Below are positions 43,900 through 56,001 of a stretch of 64,000 nucleotides of DNA, in pieces. How positions within the stretch are numbered: the stretch's first letter is position 1; every line of letters begins with the position of its first letter. The notes below the pieces were generated by a model. That model saw only the letters and a list, made by a program, of their open reading frames with translations. It made no database searches and was not told the origin of the DNA. The DNA is from Bromus sterilis (taxonomy: Eukaryota; Streptophyta; Magnoliopsida; Poales; Poaceae): assembly GCA_950022295.1 (NCBI GenBank), contig OX465598.1, forward strand, positions 178,020,001-178,084,000. Direction: 5' to 3'. The position numbers and the translations under genes were made by a program.

Positions 43900-46800
43900 A
43901 TGGATTCACCGCTCCAGACGCAGCTGTTGCCTTCGAGAGGCAGCGTCCACTACCGAGCCGAGGAGTCGGGGGCTCTGCGCCTCCAACTGTCGGCCCATCG
44001 TCAAGCACCAACACCTTTATCAGTCCTCCATAATAAGAAGCGCTCGGGCCGCCCACGTGCTCATCATCGCGGCAAGCAAGTCAAGGTGCAGCAGGTGGCT
44101 GTAACAGCCCAGATTTCACAAAAATTAAAAAAATTGTTTTCGGTGTGATTTGTTTGATTGTCTGATTTGTTTGCGGTGTTTGCATCCCCGGTTTATCGAT
44201 CGGCGATTATTCCCCCCCTCTTATCTTGTACCGGACGGAGACCGACCCTTGCCACCCTGACACTCGACCTTGCGACACCGGGTTTCACCCGAGCACCGTC
44301 GCAACCGGCACAAGACCAGCCATCACCATCGGCGCGAAAACCCCCATTTATATTTAAATGGGTTATTTTATCGGGAGGTGCTCGATGTTCTCTTTGGCGT
44401 TAAACGATGTAGACGACGTCAGTCTAGTGCAGCCATGCAGTGTTTTAAATTTCGTGCGATTCCGGCTTCGTTTGATAGCTGAACGGTCGGATGTGCCAGA
44501 CATAGTAGCTGGTGTAATTCCATGAGCGTATTTATAAAAATTTCACGCAGACAGCCAACTGACCAACGAGGTTCTTTTCTTATCTTCGGAACTTAGCCCA
44601 CCTGAAAACCAGCCCCTAAATACCTCCTATCCAGTCATTTTGTAGCCCAATTAGCCATTCCTAAAAAACCCCTGCTATAAATAGCCAAGCCCCCCTCCCT
44701 AATCTGGAAACCCTAGTCCCTACTCCTCTAAAATTCTGTGCTAACCCTCTCGCCAGCCGCCACCTTGCAGCACCCAAACCCCACCAACTTCTCCCCCACG
44801 TCCAGATCGGGTGGCTCAATCCGGGCCGTCTGATCGGGATCGAGTGGTCCAGGACGAGCCACATCACCAGATGACCTAGCCAGCCATGGGAGCTCCTCCC
44901 TCTCCTCGAGCGCCTCGCTCCCGAACCTGTCGCGCCGCCTCCGTTGCTCGCCCGGCGAGCTGAGCCACCGCAGCAGCCCCAGGTCGCCGCCCTCTCGCGC
45001 CTCCCTCTCCTTCTTATCTCCTTCTCTCCCTCACCTTGCTTCCTCTCTCTCCCCGCAGTAACCAGCCGCCGCCGCCATGGACTTGGCCGGCCTGACCTCA
45101 AGCACGGCGCAGCCTCCTGGAGCCGCCCCTCCTTGGATCCTCGCCGGAGAGCCCCGGATCCGCCGTCGCCGAGCCTTGGCGCCCCTCCCCGACGCCGGGT
45201 CTCCTCCCCGGCTGGCCGCGCTTGAAGCCGCCGTCGGCCGCCTGTGCTCGCCCGTAGGGACGAGCGACCTCTTCGCTCGGCTGGGCTGACGCGCCCCCAA
45301 GGCCCAGCAACGGCGCCTCTCTGCTGGCCCACTAGCGCGCGGCCCAGTAACGGCGGCCCAGGCGCCTCTAGCCCGAGCCAGAGCCAGGCCGCAGATGGAA
45401 CGAGCCCATGGGTGAGCTGCCCCTCTTTTTCCCCTTTATTTATTTATTTTTTCTGTTGGGCCCAGTAGCCTAGTTTCGGCCAGAGTAGTTTTTTTTTTCT
45501 AGGAGTTTATTTATTATTTGGCAAATTGTGTTATTTTTATTGCAGTGTCCGTATCTTTTCATCGGTAGCTCCGATGGAGGCGCTTTCTACATGAAAGTTG
45601 CTCCGTTTTGCGTGTAGATTAATAAAATGTTTCTTGTTGCCATGTTTGACTTTGTTTACATGCTCTTTACCTGCTAATTACACTGCCTTCCACTGAAAAC
45701 TGTAATTGCAATAACTTTTTAACCGTTGCTCTGTTTAAAATGTTCTTTATATGTAACTTGACTAGAATTGCATTTAGATTGTGTTTATGCTGCTCTTGCT
45801 TGATAATAAAAATAATAAAATATTGTTTAGGGAAGAACAGTACCAAATGCAATAATTATCGTGGGGTCCGCAATAGTTGCCATGTATAGGTTTTACCCCC
45901 CACTTAAAGTGACTAGATTAGATAGTTTACTTTGTGCTTCACCTCTTGACCTATTTGTGTGCTATGCCATGCTTGCTTGAGTTTCCATGTTAATAACCGT
46001 TGGTTGATCACCTGTAGCTAATCAACTTGAACCACCGTAAACGTGCGGTATTTGTCGTGTGTGACCGATACCCCACTTAAACTGTTAGTAACCGCTCTCG
46101 ACGGTAGGTGCGATGTCTCGTGTTGCCTTCTTGTTGATTCCTCCTCGTGATTTCTCCGTAGTAATAGTGGTGCACCGTTGATTGCTTTCCAGTGTTTACC
46201 GCCTTGTGTGCTTCCGCGGGTACCTCTCGGAGACGATGCGAGGTTGCGATCAACTACACCTTCGAATCCCGACTTATCAACAGGCAAGGACTATACATTA
46301 CTTATGATCCATTCTATTTCAACCAGCGGTTTTCATGCTAGTCTAGGATAGGTTCGATGTTTGATCCTACCACATGTTTAAAGCCTCTTTCAAACCGATA
46401 CAACCATGTCCCCTTCCCAGCAAACCTTGTACTGCTATGTTACTATTGCTCGTTGCTTAGCCCCTGCTTAGTATGCATGCTTAGGATGCTACGATGTTAC
46501 CCTGTTACTCCTTGGGTTGGGATATCACATTATTATATTGTTGTTGATGATATGATTATTATAAATGTTGACTATATTCGACGAAGGATGGAAGGTCTAG
46601 GCTATCCCGCCCCGACGCTTTGTTCCATTCGAGGCACCTAGGATCCGAGTTCCGGGTATTGGTTTTAAGACTGAGCGTGCCTAACCGCGCGTTGGATTTT
46701 ATGGGGTCCCCTTTTCTTACCTATCTAGCTTCAACATTTCTAGAGGTGGCCCAAGCTGTTTTACCATTTGAAAACCATGCATATATGCCTGTCGGGTAGC

Positions 46801-49800
46801 TCCTGGCAGACATCCTTTAAAACAACCCGGACCAGTGAGGACTTTGTTTCCCTATTGGTCCAACTTTGACCGGCGAGGGCCCGAGGCCTCACGTGAGGCG
46901 TCTCGGTAACCCAAACCCTGTTGAGACGGAAGAGTCCGATCCGAGAGCGTGGCCAGCTTTTGGATTGGGTGCCGACTCCCCGGGGGCCACCCAGATTTGT
47001 TCGTTGTTAGTTAGAGGGACCTGTCATTTCGGATCTCTCGGAACTAAATCATAAAATGGCTGCCTATAATTGGTAGCAACTGAGAGTGATGGGCGTGCGT
47101 GCGGAGCCTTGTAATGGGCAGTTGGTACACCCCTGCAGGGTTAAATCTTTTCGAGAAGCCGTGTCCACGGTTATGGACGACTAGAGACCTACTCCTTGTT
47201 CATAGACAACAACAACTGAGATAATCCTAATATAACTTGATCAACGTGTGTGTGCCTTGACTGCTTCTTCTTCGTCGGGATGCGAAGAGGAGGACAAGGA
47301 TATGATAGGTGTTATGTTTGCGAAGTAGGTGGATAGCAGACTTGTTGGAGGCGATTCCTCATCGAATGCTTGGCTTCTTATCTTACTCTCTAGATCGTTA
47401 GCCACTTCATAAATGCTAGTGCGGCAGCAACCTCACCACTTACCCCATCCTTACCGTAAACTACTAGTTGTCCTAGAATGACGAGTGATGAAGTCCTTGC
47501 TGGGCCAGTTGACCACTACAGTTGGATGCTGAGTACTTTTGTACTCATGATACTACCCCAAACTCTTTTCAGGGTTCTTGATCGACAACAGGTATGGTGA
47601 TTGACGTTTCACGTGGAGACTCGACGACGACTAGTTAGGCGGATCCCGGCGGAGGGCCTAGACCCGTATGGTTATGGGGATCGATGTTTTTCTCTTTGCC
47701 AGTAGGCATTTGATTGTAGTCTGTACTCAGACATGTATCTTCCGCTGTTGTATTGTATTTGAGGCAGTTGTATGTCGATTGTATGAGATGTATCCTATAT
47801 CTGTAATGTTGTGATATCATGTTGGAAATCCGGGGCATATGACTTCGTCATGTGTCGCGGTGGGACCGATATGTGCTTTGTCCCCGGATCTGGATGGAAA
47901 CATCTAGATCTGGAACAGTACCGCATATCGGGCCTTACAGTGGCAGTCATCGACTCAGTGGAGTCAGCCCAGAAGGCCCTGGATGAATTGATCGCAAGAG
48001 AAGGCTCATCAGCATCTCTTTTGCATCTATTCAACTCGGTCGAAGAGGAGGGCATGGCGGTATCAGACCCTGAGCCGGATGAAGAACAAGAGGGCAGCAA
48101 TGACGCTTCAGTCGCAGTTGCAGAAGTGTGCATGGCGGAGACTCCACCTCCCCAACCGTCACCAACTCGGGATAATCGTGCCCGAGATGAAGCTAACAGC
48201 CCTTCCGGGTTGATGGTCGACAGCCAGCTCGGCGCGTGTCTGCTTTTCGAAGGTTAGAACTCAGAGAGTCCAGCCGGCAGCCCCGACCCCTTACTCAAGA
48301 AGAGCAAGCAGAAGCAGAAGCCGCCGAGCGACTGTTAAACACCCCTATCGACACAAGCACTCCGGAAGGCCGAAGTTTGGAGGCGGCTAGGTTAACCAAC
48401 CTGGCCGAGCGGGAGTGTTTGGCCGAGCTGGAGAGCACCCTGGAACGTCAGGCTCGAGAGGTCGCTCAGCTCAAGCAAAGAAGGACAAGTCGGCAATTGT
48501 GAGGGAAATGACGAGAACCCTTCCGAGCTATGGGATCTCCAGTGGAAAACCTTATAGCCGCAACTCGGATTGCAAACTCTCTGCAGCCCAGTGGATCAGC
48601 GGCAGAGGGAATTCAACATTTGGCGTTTTTATTTCAAGCCGCAGTAGATCAAAATGTTGCGGTCAGTCAATCACAGCAGTGGATCCATTCTCAAGTCCCT
48701 CCCGCAAGAACGTCGCAGTCGGTGCATACGCCTTACGGTGAAGCACGGAGAAATAGGAACAATTCCCCTCGGCGCAGAAATGACCTCCGAGGAGATCACC
48801 GCCAAGATCAGTACCGACACGAAGAATACCGAAGGACAGATAACTACGAGGCTCACAGGTTTGGTCGAGCTGCTCCTCGAGGAGAAGAGTTCCACCAGCT
48901 TCGAGGCGACCGTTATGCAAATGTTGAAGATGACGCCCGAAGCCATCTGGTGCAGAGCCGAGTTGATCGTGCTAGGTCCCATCGGCAGGATCATGCTCGT
49001 CCTTCAATGGCTACATGGCCAGTTTGCTTCAGCGAGAGAATTCGTTCTACCCCTATTCCTCCTCACTTCAGGATAGCTCAAGGGGTGGAGAAATACCGAG
49101 GTGACGCCAAACCCCAGACATGGTTAGATGATTACAGAATAGCCGTGCAAATCGGAGGGGGAGGGGATGATATAGCCATGATGCATCTGCCGCTGATGCT
49201 AGAAGGCTCAGCTCAGACATGGTTAAATCAGCTCCCCCTAGCAGCATTTGGATTTTGGAAGACATCGAGAGAGTTTTTGTCAAGAACTTTGAAGGAACCT
49301 ACAATAGGCCTGGAGGGCTAACCGAGCTGCAGTTATGTGTACAAGGAAAAACTGAATCCACTCGGGATTACATCCAGAGGTGGATCACGCTTCACAACTC
49401 GGTAGAGGGAGTCTCCGAGTTTCAAGTCATCCAAACCTTCAAACAAGGAGTCAAGTACTGAGAGTTGAGTCTCAAGTTGGCAAGATCACCTCATGTTACC
49501 TCACTCGGAAGACTGATGGAGATAGAAAATAAGTATGCCAATGGTGAAGAGGAGATTCGTCAGAAGACCCAGCAGCACAGAGGAGGCAACAACTCGGCGC
49601 CTAACCCGAAGCAGAAGACCAGAGGCAGCAACAAGCGGAAAGCAGAAGATGCCCCAACAGATGCATAGTTGGTTGTAGCAATAAATGCCGCAGGGATTCA
49701 TGGCAAAGGTCAAGAGCGAAAGGAGTGGCAGCCATGCCAGAAAAAACTGTCAAACGATGATGAAGTCCTGGATAAGCCTTGCCCTCTTCACACCACCCGA

Positions 49801-49945
49801 GATGCTGAAGGAAAGTTGGTTCTTCTGAAGCATACAGCTCGGCAGTGTCGCCTGATCAGAAGGGCAGCCCAGAACGCGAAGACGGGACCTCAGCAAGACA
49901 AGGATACCGGCAAAAAGAAGGCAGCAAGCCCAGATCTGGACAGTT
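43900..49945 (+). pseudogene. gag: Z gag, interrupted by solo LTR X5 and frame-broken
   Basis: The likely start is ATG at 43900 (MDSPLQTQLLPSRG). The frame reads to 44099, is cut by X5, and resumes in frame at 47945 (VIDSVESAQKALDELIARE). It shifts at about 48236. The capsid-like part (HFRIAQGVEKYRGDAKPQTW, LDDYRIAVQ, LEGSAQTWLNQLP) spans about 48990-49240, shifts again near 49240, and goes on with VFVKNFEGTYNRPGGLTEL and DYIQRW. The tail has basic stretches and PCPLHTTRDAEG...HTARQC, a degenerate zinc-knuckle-like pattern. Stops occur at about 49459 and 49666. Not functional. Confidence 0.8.
44100..47939 (+). mobile_element. X5: complete X-family solo LTR in Z gag
   Basis: It is 3840 bp, TGTAACAGCCCAGATTTC to GGGCCTTACA, with a perfect GTGGC duplication (44095-44099, 47940-47944). 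It has no internal region. It is the reference copy for the family here: TATA box near 44678, GC-rich island about 44880-45420, GGTGAG near 45411, and a conserved 3' third shared with X1. The long frames of 44661-45332 and similar are compositional. Confidence 0.95.
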
Positions 49946-50890
49946 AAGGCTTGCCAAGAGAAGACGGAGTGCTGGTCATCTTCGCAGGCCGGGAATCGAA
50001 GAGAGTGGAAAAGATAAGGGTCAGAGAAGTCAACTTTGCAGCTCCAGCAACTCCGAATTACATGAAGTGGGCTCACACAACGATCATCTTTGACAATCGG
50101 ATCATCCTCCCCACATCCCTCACCCAGGAAGGCATGCTTTGATTGTTGATCCTTTGGTGGAAACAGGAAATGGAAACTTCATGCTCAGAAATGTTCTGAT
50201 GGACGGAGGCAGTGGGATAAACATTTTATATGCTAGCACTCTGAAGAGTATGAACATTCCAATGTCCAAGCTCCGCAAAAGCTATCTGGAGTTTCATGGA
50301 ATCATCTCGGGAAGGAAGGCACACTCACTCAGAATGATCTCCCTCAATGTGGTTTTTGGTACTCTTGAGTAATTTACGGAAAGAAAAGATCACCTTTGAG
50401 GTAGTGGATTTTCCTAGTGCTTATCATGCTCTACTCGGAAGACCATCCTATGAAAAATTCATGTCCATTCCACGTTACATCTACCTGAAGCTGAAGATGC
50501 CTGGCCCACACGGCATGATCACCATCTCGAGAGATTACAAGCAAGCCGAGGAATTGTTGCAGAGGGGATCCTTGATAGCTGACCAGCAAATGGCCGAGGT
50601 TGAGCTGGCCGAGTACAAGAAAGCCGCTGATTCATCCGAGCTGCTGCAACCAAAGAAGACATCTTCGTTTGAGTCAGCTCGAGAGACCAAAGGGTACAGA
50701 CACATCCCACGGATAAAGACAAGTACACCAATATCGCGTCCGACTTGGATCCCCAATAGGAACTCGAGCTCTTCAACTTCCTCCATGATAATTGGGATAT
50801 CTTCGCATGGAAGCCTGCTGATATGCCTGGAGTCCCAAGGGGGTTGGCTGAGCACAAATTACACGTCGATCCAAAAGAAAGACCGGTGAA
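49946..50890 (+). pseudogene. pol: Z protease region
   Basis: The retropepsin motif MDGGSGINILYAST is intact (50199-50240). The frame ends at 50370 and resumes shifted with FEVVDFPSAYHALLGRPSYE and IPRYIYLKLKMPGPHGMI. The linker to RT (about 50640-50890) has a further frame change; in another frame phrases like ELFNFL and DIFAWKPADMPGVP are readable. Same order as in E1 and E2. Confidence 0.8.
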
Positions 50891-52021
50891 GGAGTCCCTT
50901 AGGCGTTTTTTCTTCCAAGAAAAGGAAGGACATCGGACAAGAAATAGCTAGACTATTAGCAGCCAGATTCATTAGGGAAATCTTCCACTCCTAGTGGTTA
51001 GCAAATCATGTAATGGTTCCGAAGAAAGATAAAACTTGGAGAACTTGTGTTGATTTCCGTCACATCAATAAAGTTTGTCCAAAATACCATTTCTCTCTTC
51101 CTCGCATTGACCAGATTGTGGATTCCACATCGGGTTGCGAGATACTATGTTTCCTCAATGCGTACTCGGGTTATCATCAAATCCGATTATATGAACGAGA
51201 TGAGCTTAAAACAACATTCATAACCCCATTCAGATGTTTTTGTTATGTCACGATGCCATTCGGGCTAAAAAATGCAGGAGCCACATATGAACGCATGATG
51301 CAGAACTGCTTGATCTGACAAATCGGCAGAAATGTTGAGGTCTATGTGGATGATATTGTGATCAAGTCGGTTAAGGTAGGCAGTTTTATAGCTGACCTAC
51401 CTGAAACTTTTCAGAGACTCCGAGCCTACAGTATCAAGCTTAACCCTGAGAAGTGTGTTTTTGGGGTGCCTGCCGGGAAGCTACTCGGATTCATGGTCTC
51501 CGAGCGTGGGATAGAAGCTAACCCGGAAAAAATCGCAGAAATCCAAAACATGAAGCTACCCAAGAAGCTCTGAGATGTCCAGAAGCTGACAGGTTGTCTT
51601 GCAGCACTTAGCCGATTCATTTCCAGACTGGGAGAGAAAGCTCTACCTCTTTATCAGCTGATGAAAAAATCACCAAATTTTGTTTGGACTGAAGAAGCTC
51701 AAATAGCATTCGAAGAACTAAAAGAAACTATCAACTCGGCCAGTCCTTGCAGCACCTCAAGAAAAAGAACCGCTCTTACTGTACATTGCAGCCACAAGCC
51801 GAGTTTTCAGCGTAGCTATAGTGGTGTAAAGAGAAGAGGAAGGATAGTCACAAAAGGTACAAAGACCGGTGTACTTTATCTCCGAGGTCCTCACATCCAA
51901 GCAGAGATATCCCCACTATCAGAAGCTGGCAATGGGAATTTACTTGGCATCACAGAAGCTTGCACACTATTTCCAAGATCATTCCATCACATTGGTATCC
52001 TAAGCTCCTCTGGCAGAGATC
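50891..52021 (+). pseudogene. pol: Z reverse transcriptase and first RNase H
   Basis: RT motifs are VPKKDKTWRTCVDFRHINKV, CEILCFLNAYSGYHQIRL, MPFGLKNAGATYERMM and an intact YVDD active site (51343-51354). A TGA stands just before it (NCLI then QIGRN; CGA in the ancestor), another follows KLPKKL at 51571. KLNPEKCVFGVPAGKLLGFM and LAALSRFISRLGEKALPLY mark the RT end. The first RNase H (about 51660-52020) is degraded by frameshifts. The catalytic site is kept but the frame is not. Confidence 0.85.
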
Positions 52022-53970
52022 ATGAACAACAGATACTCATCGGGTAGAATTGAAAAATGGATTTTGGATTTACTGCCCTACGACCTCCATTACCAACCAA
52101 AAAAAGCAACCAAGTCGCAAGCATTGGTAGATTTCTTGGCCGAGTGGATTGAAGTCCAAAATCCTCCACATCCAACACCAGAGCATTGGACAATGTTTTT
52201 TGATGGATCCAAGATGCTAAATGGAGCAGGAGCAGGGGTGGTACTAGTTTCACCAAAGAAAGACGAGATGAGATATGTCCTCCAAATACATTTCCCAGCA
52301 ACAAATAACGAGGCCGAGTATGAAGCCCTTTTATACGGCCTGAGAATGGCCATTTCACTCGGAATCAGGAGACTGATGGTATTCAGAGATTTAGACCTGG
52401 TTATAAACCAAGTACTGAAGGAATGGGACATTCGGAGTCTAGCTATGACAACGTACTGCGTAACAGTGAGAAAATTGGAGAATTTTTTTGATGGGTTAGA
52501 ACTCCATCACATTCGAAGGGTTCAAAATCAGGAAGCAGACGACCTAGCCAAGTTGGGCTCTACTCGGGGTCAGATCCCATCAGGAATTTATTTGGAACAC
52601 TTGCACTCTCCAACAGTCAAGGAAGATTCTTTCCTAGAGGCCGATCTAGATATGATGCCCGACAAAAACATACCTAATAAGGAAGATATACCCACAGTAG
52701 TCGACATGGCGTTTGATGAGGAGGTCATTCCCCCCGAGTGGACACTCCCAATCTTAGCTTACTTGCAAAAACAAGAGTTGCCAGATGACAAGATAGAAGC
52801 TAAGCAGGTTGTCCGCAAATCGAAGTCCTACTCGGTGATCAATGGAGAGTTGTACAGAAACAACATCACTCAGCTCCCCCAACAACGCATCTCCGAGGAC
52901 GAGGTCCATTGTATCCTGCAAGACATCCATGCGGGCGACTGTGGCCACCACGCCTCGAGTCGGACACTGGTAGCAAAAGCTTTCCGAGCTGGTTTCTTTT
53001 GGCCTCAAGCCCTCAACGATGCTCGGTACATTGTGGACCACCGCGAAGGATGTCAGTTTTATGCCAATCAACCACACAAACCGGCCTCCGAGCTGAAGAC
53101 AATCCCTCTAGCCTGGCCATTTGCAGTATGGGGACTGGATATGATTGGACCACTACGAACAGGCAAATATGGTTTCACCCACATCTTAGTCGCATTGGAC
53201 AAGTTCACCAAATGGATCGAAGCAAAACCCATCAAAACCCTCGACTCTGCCACAACAGTCAGCTTAATGCAAGGCATTATACATCGTTTCGGCGTGCCGC
53301 ACGACATCATCACCAACAATGGGTCAAATTTCAACTCGGCTGAATTCAAGAAATTCTGTGAGAGCAAAGGCATCCAGGTCAATTTTGCCTCAGTTGCACA
53401 CCCACAGTCCAATGGCCAAGTCGAGCGAGCAAATGGTTAATACTCAAAGGAATAAAACCCTGTCTCCTTCGGGAAATGAAAGAAGCAGCCGGTGCCTGGG
53501 TTGATGAACTTCCTTCGGTCCTATGGGGATTGAGAACAACTCCTAATCGCTCCACCCGGTCAACCCCTTTCTTCCTCGTTTATGGGTCAGAGGCAGTTCT
53601 CCCGAGTGATCTCAAGCACAACGCCCCCCGTGTAAGCCAGTACACAGAAGCTGAAGCCGAAGCTACACAACAATATGGCGTCGATCTCTTGGAAGAAGAG
53701 CGGAACCTAGCTCTCACCCGCTCAGCATTTTATCAGCAAGACTTGCGCCGATATCACGACCGGCATGTCCGAGCTCGCTCATTCCAAGAAGGCGACATGG
53801 TATTGCGGATCAAGTAAAAATCGGATCACAAATTAGCTCCCCCTTGGGAAGGACCATATGTCATCTCCAGGGTACTGCGCAATGGGGCTTATCGCTTGTA
53901 TGATGTAACTAATAATATAGAAGAGCCTCATGCATGGAACGCCTAGTTGCTGCGATGTTTCTACGCATGA
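52022..53970 (+). pseudogene. pol: Z second RNase H and integrase
   Basis: One open frame (52022-53440) covers the archaeal-type RNase H (WTMFFDGSK, NNEAEYEALLYGLRMA, FRDLDLVINQ, NQEADDLAKLGS) and most of the integrase. In the zinc-binding part DCGHHASSRT is present, but the first Cys is Arg (53042-53044). In the core GLDMIGPL and the first Asp (VALDKFTKWIEA) are kept. The second catalytic Asp is Asn, IITNNG at 53306-53323 (GAC to AAC). HPQSNGQVERANG is followed by a stop and a frameshift. The C-terminal part (53476-53817) reads ELPSVLWGLRTTPNRSTRST, then a TAA near 53816 and a readable tail to CFYA at 53967. Confidence 0.88.
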
Positions 53971-54063
53971 GCCTGTTTGTAAAACTTGAATAAAATATGG
54001 TCTAGCACAAACAACATGTCTTGTCCAATCTTTGTAAGATTACATTCCTGTTTTAAAATCAGG

Positions 54064-56001
54064 TTTTCATCCGAGCTGTGCCCAGCTCGGACAAAAACTT
54101 AGAAATTTTATACTAAGTGCTCACCAAGTCTCAGGAGACTTGGGGGCTACTTAATGTTCTAAAATCAGGTTTGCATCCGAGCTGTGCGCAGCTCGGACGA
54201 GAACTTAGAAATTTCTTCTAAGTGCTCGCCAAAACTCACGAGATTTGGGGAAGCACAACATCATCTGCATTGAGGATCTTGCTCACGAGATTTTCAATGA
54301 AATTTTACACTAAGTGCTCACCAAGTCTCACGAGACTTGGGGGCTACTTAATGTTCTAAAATCAGGTTTTCATCCGAGCTGTGCGCAGCTCGGACGAGAA
54401 CTTAGAATTTTTTCCTAAGTACTCACCAAGTCTCAGGAAACTTGGGGGCTACTTAATGTTTTAAAATCAGGTTTCCATCCAAGCTGTGTGCAGCTCAGAC
54501 GAGAACTTAGAAATTTCTTCTAAGTGCTCGCAAAAACTCACGAGGTTTGGGGAAGCACAACATCATCTGCATTGAGGATCTTCCTCACGAGATCTTCAAT
54601 GAAATTTTACACTAAGAGCTCACCAAGTCTCAGGAGACTTGGGGGCTACTTAATGTTCTAAAATCAGGTTTTCATCCGAGCTGTGCGCAGCTCGGACGAG
54701 AACTTAGAATTTTTTCCTAAGTACTCACGAAGTCTCAGGAAACTTGGGGGCTACTCAATGTTTTAAAATCAGGTTTTCATCCGAGCTGTGCGCAGCTCGG
54801 ACGAGAACTTAGAATTTTTTCTCATAAGTGCTCGCCAAAACTCACGAGGTTTGGGGAAGCACAACATCATCTGCATTGAGGATCTTTCTCACGAGATCTT
54901 CAATGAAATTTTACACTAAGTGCTCACCAAGTCTCAGGAGACTTGGGGGCTAATTAATGTTCTAAAATCAGGTTTTCATCCGAGCTGTGTGCAGCTCGGA
55001 CGAGAACTTAGATTTTTTTCCTAAGTATTCACCAAGTCTCAGGAAACTTGGGGGCTACTTAATGTTTTTAAAATCAGGTTTCCATCCGAGCTGTGCGCAG
55101 CTCGGACGAGAACTTAGAAATTTCTTCTAAGTGCTTGCCAAAACTCACGAGGTTTGGGGAAGCACAACATCATCTGCATTGAGGATCTTGCTCACGAGAT
55201 CTTCAATGAAATTTTACACTAAGTGTTCACCAAGTCTCAGGAGACTTGGGGGCTACTTAATGTTCTAAAATCAGGTTTTATCCGAGCTGTGCGCAGCTCG
55301 GACGAGAACTTAGAATTTTTTCCTAAGTACTCACCAAGTCTCAGGAAACTTGGGGGATACTTAATGTTTTAAAATCAGGTTTTCATCCGAGCTGTGCGCA
55401 GATCGGACGAGAACTTAGAATTTTTTTTCTCATAAGTGCTCGCCAAAACTCACGAGGTTTGGGGAAGCACTACATCATCTGCATTGAGGATCTTGCTCAC
55501 GAGATCTTCAATGAAATTTTACACTAAGTGTTCACCAAGTCTCAGGAGACTTGTGGGCTACTTAATGTTCTAAAATCAGGTTTTCATCCGAGCTGTGGGC
55601 AGCTCGGACGAGAACTTAGAATTTTTTTCCTAAGTACTCACCAAGTCTCAGGAAACTTGGGGGCTACTTAATGTTTTAAAATCAGGTTTTCATCCGAGCT
55701 GTGCGCAGCTCGGACGAGAACTTAGATATTTTTTCTCATAAGTGCTCGCCAAAACTCATGAGGTTTGGGAAAGCACAACATCATCTGCATTGAGGATCTT
55801 GCTCACGAGATCATCAATGAAATTTTACACTAAGTGCTCACCAAGTCTCAGGAGACTTGGGGGCTACTTAATGTTCTAAAATCAGGTTTTCATCCGAGTT
55901 GTACGCAGCTCGGACGAGAACTTAGAATTTTTTTCCTAAGTACTCACCAAGTCTCAGGAAACATGGGGGCTACTTAATGTTTTAAAATCAGGTTTCATCC
56001 A
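54064..56001. repeat. Tandem array with two-unit higher-order repeat (Z)
   Basis: Short unit A (about 105 bp) and long unit B (about 195 bp) alternate A-B-A-B, giving a period of 300-309 bp, repeated about six times. Starts of the shared TCCGAGCTGTGCGCAGCTCG motif fall near 54075, 54178, 54378, 54480, 54680, 54785, 54980, 55090, 55285, 55390, 55590, 55698 and 55900. Each unit has a hairpin (TCCGAGCTG, loop TGCG, CAGCTCGGA). Many have a second one (CCAAGTCTC, AG, GAGACTTGG) ending in CTTGGGGGCTACTTAATG, polypurine-like. B carries AACATCATCTGCATTGAGGA. It is interrupted by W and resumes briefly at 60085. Confidence 0.92.

Noticed and set aside
43793..44104. 103-codon frame near the start of Z as the gag start
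   Set aside because: The overlapping frame from ATG 43900 continues exactly into the gag sequence after X5 is removed, so the other frame is a shadow.
44661..45332. 223-codon minus-strand frame, Gly/Arg-rich
   Set aside because: It lies in the GC-rich island of solo LTR X5, is not conserved in other X LTRs and shows no domain.
54064..56001. CRISPR-like regular repeats
   Set aside because: There are no unique spacers, the units are long and mutually alike, and the setting is a plant retrotransposon.
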